This document shows positions 41,541 through 45,170 of a stretch of 45,170 nucleotides of DNA, one piece after another; positions within the stretch are counted from its first letter, which is position 1, and every line of letters begins with the position of its first letter. The stretch lies in contig CACZAK010000075.1 in NCBI GenBank assembly GCA_902779075.1, positions 1 through 45,170 of the forward strand, given 5' to 3'. The notes under the pieces were generated by a model that saw nothing but the letters and a program-made list of their open reading frames with translations, was not told the origin of the DNA and did not search any database. Origin of the DNA: an uncultured bacterium (GTDB lineage: Bacteria; Verrucomicrobiota; Kiritimatiellia; RFP12; UBA1067). The translations under genes and the position numbers were made by a program.

Positions 41541-42362
41541 TTACGAAAGCGATGCGCGCATAGCGGCGCGGTCGGCCGCAAGGCCGGTCCAGAGCTCGAA
41601 CGACTTCGCGCCCTGTCCCACGAGGAAGTCGAGTCCGTCAGTTGCGACTGCCCCCGCCGCGCGGGCCGCAGACGCCGTGGGCGGGAACGTCACGGTGGGC
41701 ACGATGTCAAGAACGAATTGTCCGGGATGGAAACACTCTGGCGGCAGTGCGCTCGGCTCGCCGGGGTGGAGTCCCATGGGCGTCGCGTTCACAACGAGCT
41801 CCGCCTGCGTCGCCGCCGCGCCCCAGTCGGGTCCGCACACCTCCACGCGCGTGCCGAGTCCGAGGGCGTTTAGCTTCTCGGCGAGCGCCGACACGCGCGC
41901 GCCGTCGAGGTCGGCGAGGACGAGCGACGCGGCCTTCTCGTAGCAGCATGCCGTCGCGAGCGCGCTCCCCGCGCCGCCGCAGCCGACGATGAACACACGC
42001 TTCCCCGCGAGCGTGAAGCCGTGTCCGGCAAGTCCCTCCACAAAGCCGATCACATCCGTGTTGTAGCCGGTGATCGTGCCGTCCTGCTCAAACTTGAGCG
42101 TGTTGCACGCGCCGTAGCGCGACACGCTTGCGTCGACGTGGTCGAGAAGCGGAATCACCGCTAGCTTGTGCGGCACCGTCACGTTGAGGCCCGCGTAGCC
42201 CTCGCGCTGCTTCTCGCGCACAAACGATTCCACATCCTCCGGCGCCACGTCGAATTTCTCGTACGTGCCGTCGAAGCCGATGGCGCGAAAATTGGCCGCG
42301 TGCATCTTCGGCGACAGCGAATGCGCCACCGGATGCCCGATCACCGCAAATTTCATTTTCAT
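41541..42362 (-). CDS. aroE: Shikimate dehydrogenase
   Basis: AroE reduces 3-dehydroshikimate with NADPH in the chorismate pathway. The 273-residue protein shows the substrate signature IGHPVAHSLSPKMHAANF (residues 8-25), NVTVPHKLAVIPLLD with the catalytic Lys, GACNTLKFEQDGTITGYNTD, the NADP-binding GCGGAGSALATA, NATPMGLHPGE, and the C-terminal DFLVGQGAKSFELWTG. Everything needed for activity is present. The start may be 42362 or the second ATG at 42356. A TGCTATACT promoter lies about 31 bases upstream, with a purine-rich stretch (AAGGAAGAGAGAG) in the leader as a distant ribosome binding site. Confidence 0.96.
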   Translation of the reverse strand: MKMKFAVIGHPVAHSLSPKMHAANFRAIGFDGTYEKFDVAPEDVESFVREKQREGYAGLNVTVPHKLAVIPLLDHVDASVSRYGACNTLKFEQDGTITGYNTDVIGFVEGLAGHGFTLAGKRVFIVGCGGAGSALATACCYEKAASLVLADLDGARVSALAEKLNALGLGTRVEVCGPDWGAAATQAELVVNATPMGLHPGEPSALPPECFHPGQFVLDIVPTVTFPPTASAARAAGAVATDGLDFLVGQGAKSFELWTGLAADRAAMRASLS

Positions 42363-42392
42363 GTCAACTCTCTCTTCCTTGCGACGCTGGAT

Positions 42393-42401
42393 AGTATAGC
42401 A
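42393..42401 (-). promoter_or_regulatory. Extended -10 promoter of aroE-nagB
   Basis: The minus strand reads TGCTATACT. The leader to the aroE ATG would be about 24 bases. Confidence 0.6.
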
Positions 42402-42459
42402 TATCCGCCCGTATCCGCGTCATGCGAATCACAATCACTTCAAATGCGCGATGCGGCAA

Positions 42460-42488
42460 TTGACGCACAAGGCAGGTTTTACTATACT
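42460..42488 (+). promoter_or_regulatory. Consensus sigma-70-type promoter of the 452-residue unknown gene
   Basis: TTGACG (42460-42465), a 17-base spacer and TATACT (42483-42488). The leader to the ATG at 42510 is about 15 bases and purine-rich. Confidence 0.75.
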
Positions 42489-42509
42489 ACCCGCCCCCAG
42501 AGAAAAGAA

Positions 42510-43868
42510 ATGAAAGACATACCAAACGAGGAAAAATCGTCCGCCGTGACGCTCTCCGACATGGAGATTTTCGTGTTCCCCGAACTGATGTACGCCCTCG
42601 TGCTCGCGAACATCCTCTCCCCGCGCCTCTGGGCCTGGCTCGACCTTCCGTGGTTCGACGGCATCCGCGAGATGCGCCCGAAGCGGCGCCTCCAGCGTCT
42701 CCGCCAGCACATCATGGACAACTACACGTTCAACCTCGACCTCGAGACCTGGGGACTCACCACTCAGCAACGCGAGCTCGCCCGCTTCGCCCCCTTCCTC
42801 TCCCCCGACGAGATCACCAAGTCCAACGCCCTCTTCGGCTACCAGGGCGACGTCTACTACTACGACATCGACATCCGCCGCCACTTCGGCCTTGACAAGT
42901 ACACCTCCGACACCATTCCCTACTGGAAGACCGAGACGATCGAGGCGATGGACGCCTTCCGCCACAAGGAAGGACATGCCGTCGGCGCGGGCGAGTGCGT
43001 GTCGCTGGCCGGCCTCTACGCCGCCGCCGCGTTCGTCGTGTGCGGTCTGCCGCTCGAATCCATCTACCTCATGGCAACGCCCCTCCACTCGCAGAACTTC
43101 CTCGACGTGGACACCGGCATCCTCACGAACAACCGCCGCCTCGTCACGAAGGCCATGTGGGCGAACGGCACCGTAATCTCCCAGCAGGCCCGCCGCGCCC
43201 TCGAACACGAGCGCGTGACGATCGTCTCGCACGCGACCGGCTACATTCACCTCCTCTACCCCACGGCCACGATCGATCCCGCCGCCTACGCGCATTTCTC
43301 ACAGCGGCTCGCCTCCTTCCTCGTGCCACCTGAAGACGCGGCCGATACGCGCCTCGTCACGCCGCGCCTCCCGGATTCATCGCGCGTCGCTTTCGACCGC
43401 TCGGACGCCCCGCTCGACCTCACGCCCGAAATGAGCTACGCCGAAATCGCCCAGCGTCTCGACGCCCTCCGCGCGACCAACCGCGCCGCCGCGCTCGCCC
43501 CCTACGCTGCGCGCGAACTTGCCATCACGGAAGAAGGCCCATTCATCCAAGCCGCCCTCCAGCGCAACCCCGTTTCCAAATCTGCCCTGGGAGGGGCGCG
43601 CTCCTGCGCGACCGAAACCGTCGCCCGCATCGCCGCACTTCCGAACGAATCCATCTACGACGGACCCTCACGCCTTGCGCAGCCGGACGAGGTGTGGAAC
43701 TTCGGACGCGGCGACGGCCTTGAAAAATGCCTCCTCGCCGCGAACGTCCTCGGCGGCACGGAAATCCGTATCAACGCCAACAGCGCCTCCCTGCTCGACG
43801 GCGAACACGCCGTCTGTACCTTCCCTACAGCCAAATCCCCCCGTTCCCGCACCTGGCCCCTTGTTTAA
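42510..43868 (+). CDS. Unknown soluble protein with a transglutaminase-like Cys/His/Asp arrangement
   Basis: A 452-residue protein with no signal peptide. I do not recognise a named family. Residues 155-201 read GHAVGAGECVSLAGLYAAAA, then FVVCGLPLESIYLMATPLHS and QNFLDVDTG. A Cys at the start of a small-residue helix (C163), then a strand, then His (H193) and Asp (D199 or D201) is the spacing seen in transglutaminase/papain-like folds. The N-terminal 150 residues are helical and rich in Trp and Arg; the C-terminal part (from about 300) is a less conserved-looking Ala-rich region that includes a GGGAGGG-hairpin repeat (43589-43614). It is transcribed from a near-consensus promoter. An in-frame extension upstream to 42168 runs antisense through aroE and is rejected. 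Confidence 0.65.
   Translation: MKDIPNEEKSSAVTLSDMEIFVFPELMYALVLANILSPRLWAWLDLPWFDGIREMRPKRRLQRLRQHIMDNYTFNLDLETWGLTTQQRELARFAPFLSPDEITKSNALFGYQGDVYYYDIDIRRHFGLDKYTSDTIPYWKTETIEAMDAFRHKEGHAVGAGECVSLAGLYAAAAFVVCGLPLESIYLMATPLHSQNFLDVDTGILTNNRRLVTKAMWANGTVISQQARRALEHERVTIVSHATGYIHLLYPTATIDPAAYAHFSQRLASFLVPPEDAADTRLVTPRLPDSSRVAFDRSDAPLDLTPEMSYAEIAQRLDALRATNRAAALAPYAARELAITEEGPFIQAALQRNPVSKSALGGARSCATETVARIAALPNESIYDGPSRLAQPDEVWNFGRGDGLEKCLLAANVLGGTEIRINANSASLLDGEHAVCTFPTAKSPRSRTWPLV
43589..43614. repeat. GGGAGGG-hairpin repeat inside the 452-residue gene
   Basis: GGGAGGG (43589-43595) followed by GCGCGCTCCTGCGCGACCG. It is translated as LGGARSCATE and resembles the elements at 21668-21730 and 24121-24146 in layout. 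Confidence 0.55.
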
Positions 43869-43994
43869 CCGACCAGCCCGAATCGTGATATTACGGGCGC
43901 GACCCTCCCAAATCATATCTCTCTATCGATGCCATCGCTCTATCAACTCGAAAGAATTAAAGAATTGAAGAATTGGATGCGCTCACTTCGTTCG

Positions 43995-44993
43995 CTATTT
44001 GGTGAACCCTTGGACAGGGCGAACAGGCCGCCCGTAGTGGCGGAGGCCGTGTGCGCTCGTGTAGTATTCGGGCAAATTATTAAAGACTAAAACACATGCG
44101 TAGCCCTCCGGCCGCGCTGCCGTCACGGACGACCCGTAGACGCCGTTCGTACCGGCAGAGTTGAGCGAAGTCCCGACGCCGTTGCCGGCGGCCGGGAGGA
44201 AAATGCTGTTAGAGGCGTAGGCTCCCCTGCCGCGAAAAACATATCCCTTTACGCCGTTCAGCATCGTCCACGTCAAGTCGCATTTGCTACAGAGGTCGGA
44301 TAGTTCCCGACCCGTTGGCATCCTCCAGGCACCACCCCAATACACATGTGCCGCATCGTGCGACGGTACGAGGACGCCGGATGGGTCCACCCCAAAACTC
44401 GGACTTTGCAATACCGTCACCCAACCCGCACTTTGCAATTCCGATAAGCTTTTCCCGTATGTGTAAATAACGGAATTAGTATAAGCGAAATTGAACCCAA
44501 ACGTAGTACCCGACGGGCGATATCCCACGGTATCGCCCCACCAGAAGTAGAGGCCAGCATCCTCGGGCCGCGACGCGCCGACGTTCCTATCGGCCCAGTA
44601 CGGGCCGCCTTCCCAGAGCTGGACGCCCCTGCCGTGCTTGTCGTCCTGTTTCGTGGCCGTCACGATGACCCTTACGTCGCCCTTCTTGCCCGGCCAGTCG
44701 GCACCGGCGTTCCAGAGGATGTGGCGGTTCCTGCCGGGCGCGATGCCGTCGCCCACGTCGCCCGTGAAGGTGGTGGCGGTGACCTCGTTCGTCCGCCCCT
44801 CGATCTCGACCTTCACGGTGTACCTGCCGCCGTCCGTCGCCTCGATGTCGTAGTAGATGTCGATGAGGTTCGATTTCTCGCGCTGCCTCCCGCGCACGTT
44901 CGTCACGGTCTCGGCAAGCCCCGTCCACGCGACGGCTGCCGCCATCGCAATTCCCGCCGCCACGCGGCGCAGGGCATTTCTGCTTCTCTTCAT
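43995..44993 (-). CDS. Secreted FGE/FISUMP-like surface protein
   Basis: A 332-residue exported protein (signal peptide about 1-27). An N-terminal beta domain (about 30-115) reads LIDIYYDIEATDGGRYTVKV and RNRHILWNAGADWPGKKGDV, a unit common in front of FGE-like domains in this group. The C-terminal part has YWADRNVGASRPEDAGLYFW, WGDTVGY, WRMPTGRELSDLCSKC and GRPVRPVQGF, the pattern of the Fibrobacter-type major paralogous (FISUMP) domain, a relative of formylglycine-generating-enzyme folds. The role is probably surface binding. AAGGAAG lies 8 bases before the ATG at 44993. A stable hairpin in the leader (45017-45043) and a TATATATATA stretch (45064-45074) lie upstream. Confidence 0.75.
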   Translation of the reverse strand: MKRSRNALRRVAAGIAMAAAVAWTGLAETVTNVRGRQREKSNLIDIYYDIEATDGGRYTVKVEIEGRTNEVTATTFTGDVGDGIAPGRNRHILWNAGADWPGKKGDVRVIVTATKQDDKHGRGVQLWEGGPYWADRNVGASRPEDAGLYFWWGDTVGYRPSGTTFGFNFAYTNSVIYTYGKSLSELQSAGWVTVLQSPSFGVDPSGVLVPSHDAAHVYWGGAWRMPTGRELSDLCSKCDLTWTMLNGVKGYVFRGRGAYASNSIFLPAAGNGVGTSLNSAGTNGVYGSSVTAARPEGYACVLVFNNLPEYYTSAHGLRHYGRPVRPVQGFTK

Positions 44994-45016
44994 TTTCGTT
45001 CTTCCTTAAAGGGTCG

Positions 45017-45043
45017 GAGAAAACCGGTCAGACCTGTTTTCTC
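45017..45043. promoter_or_regulatory. Leader hairpin upstream of the FISUMP-like gene
   Basis: GAGAAAAC (45017-45024) pairs with GTTTTCTC (45036-45043); inside, GGT pairs with ACC after one C/T mismatch, leaving a three-base loop. On the minus strand it would fold in the mRNA leader about 10 bases before the ribosome binding site. No T-run follows on either strand long enough to call it a terminator. Confidence 0.5.
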
Positions 45044-45120
45044 TCCCTCGCGCGCGCGCGTCCATATATATATAGTGTCTGCCCATTAAATCTAAAATGC
45101 TAAAATCACCAAACTTACGC

Positions 45121-45149
45121 TTGCATTATGCGTCTGGATGTGCTATACT
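45121..45149 (+). promoter_or_regulatory. Promoter pointing out of the window
   Basis: TTGCAT (45121-45126), a 17-base spacer and TATACT (45144-45149) preceded by TGC. The transcribed gene lies beyond the window end; the ATG at 45150 is too close to the -10 to be a start. Confidence 0.6.
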
Positions 45150-45170
45150 ATGTGCAAAGAAATCCTAGGG

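Noticed and set aside
43869..43994. Terminator between the convergent genes at 43868 and 43995
   Set aside because: No hairpin followed by a T-run was found on either strand; only a short AAAGAATTG repeat is present.
45050..45062. GC dinucleotide run as Z-DNA or regulatory repeat
   Set aside because: Only about six CG units; such short runs are expected by chance in GC-rich DNA.

Overview
The window looks like chromosomal DNA of a GC-rich bacterium of the Planctomycetes-Verrucomicrobia-Chlamydiae group, most likely an uncultured Kiritimatiellota or Lentisphaerota relative. This is an inference from gene style: large secreted LamG/beta-helix/autotransporter-like proteins, an FGE-like lipoprotein-type gene, a GH127 glycosidase, a sialate O-acetylesterase, an HzsA-like cytochrome with PD40 repeats, AAA-ATPase/PD-(D/E)XK proteins and a four-helix-bundle-suffix protein. 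No rRNA, tRNA, CRISPR array or transposase gene was recognised.

Layout. 1-576: N-terminus of chromosome-segregation protein SMC (minus strand, cut by the window edge). 0.67-4.0 kb: an AAA-ATPase/nuclease gene, then a decayed zone with an ATPase fragment, a frameshifted autotransporter tail, a 15-bp palindrome and a 179-bp element made of 22-bp inverted repeats around four 22-bp iterons. 4.05-8.69 kb: a seven-gene minus-strand operon with overlapping or nearly abutting genes: three small proteins (the third DUF4160-like), a sensor kinase, an OmpR-type regulator, an MFS transporter and a DEDDh exonuclease. 8.74-11.87 kb: mfd. 11.94-13.07 kb: a four-helix-bundle-suffix gene bracketed by two compound nonamer repeat arrays. 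13.2-20.0 kb: secreted HzsA-like cytochrome and two right-handed beta-helix proteins (one frameshifted). 20.1-28.7 kb: a broken AAA-ATPase/nuclease gene and a 2272-residue mosaic surface protein. 28.8-31.4 kb: sialate O-acetylesterase and nadD. 31.4-33.9 kb (plus strand): ECF sigma factor, membrane anti-sigma-like protein and a 442-residue membrane-anchored protein. 33.9-40.3 kb: minus-strand run of DJ-1, duplicated SurA-like protein, di-haem peroxidase-like protein, peptide-type solute-binding protein and GH127. 40.3-43.9 kb: release-factor-like protein, nagB, aroE and an unknown protein with a transglutaminase-like Cys/His/Asp arrangement. 44-45.2 kb: secreted FGE/FISUMP-like protein and the start of a new transcription unit.

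Two sequence-level themes cross the whole window. First, most transcription units carry a strong extended -10 element (TG-N-TATAAT or a close variant), and at seven starts this element ends only 7-10 bases before the start codon, which predicts leaderless mRNAs; genes inside operons, and the large secreted-protein genes, instead have clear AGGAG-type ribosome binding sites. Second, the region is rich in small repeats: nonamer arrays, a GG(G/T)AGGG-plus-hairpin family found both between and inside genes, and short purine/pyrimidine tracts inserted in coding loops.

Functionally, the accessory genes suggest an organism living on host or plant glycans (GH127 arabinofuranosidase-type enzyme, sialate esterase, pectate-lyase-fold proteins, glucosamine-6-phosphate deaminase). 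The best candidates for something undescribed are the four-helix gene with its flanking compound repeats, the three-gene DUF4160 module leading a two-component operon, the 179-bp iteron element, and the leaderless promoter architecture.
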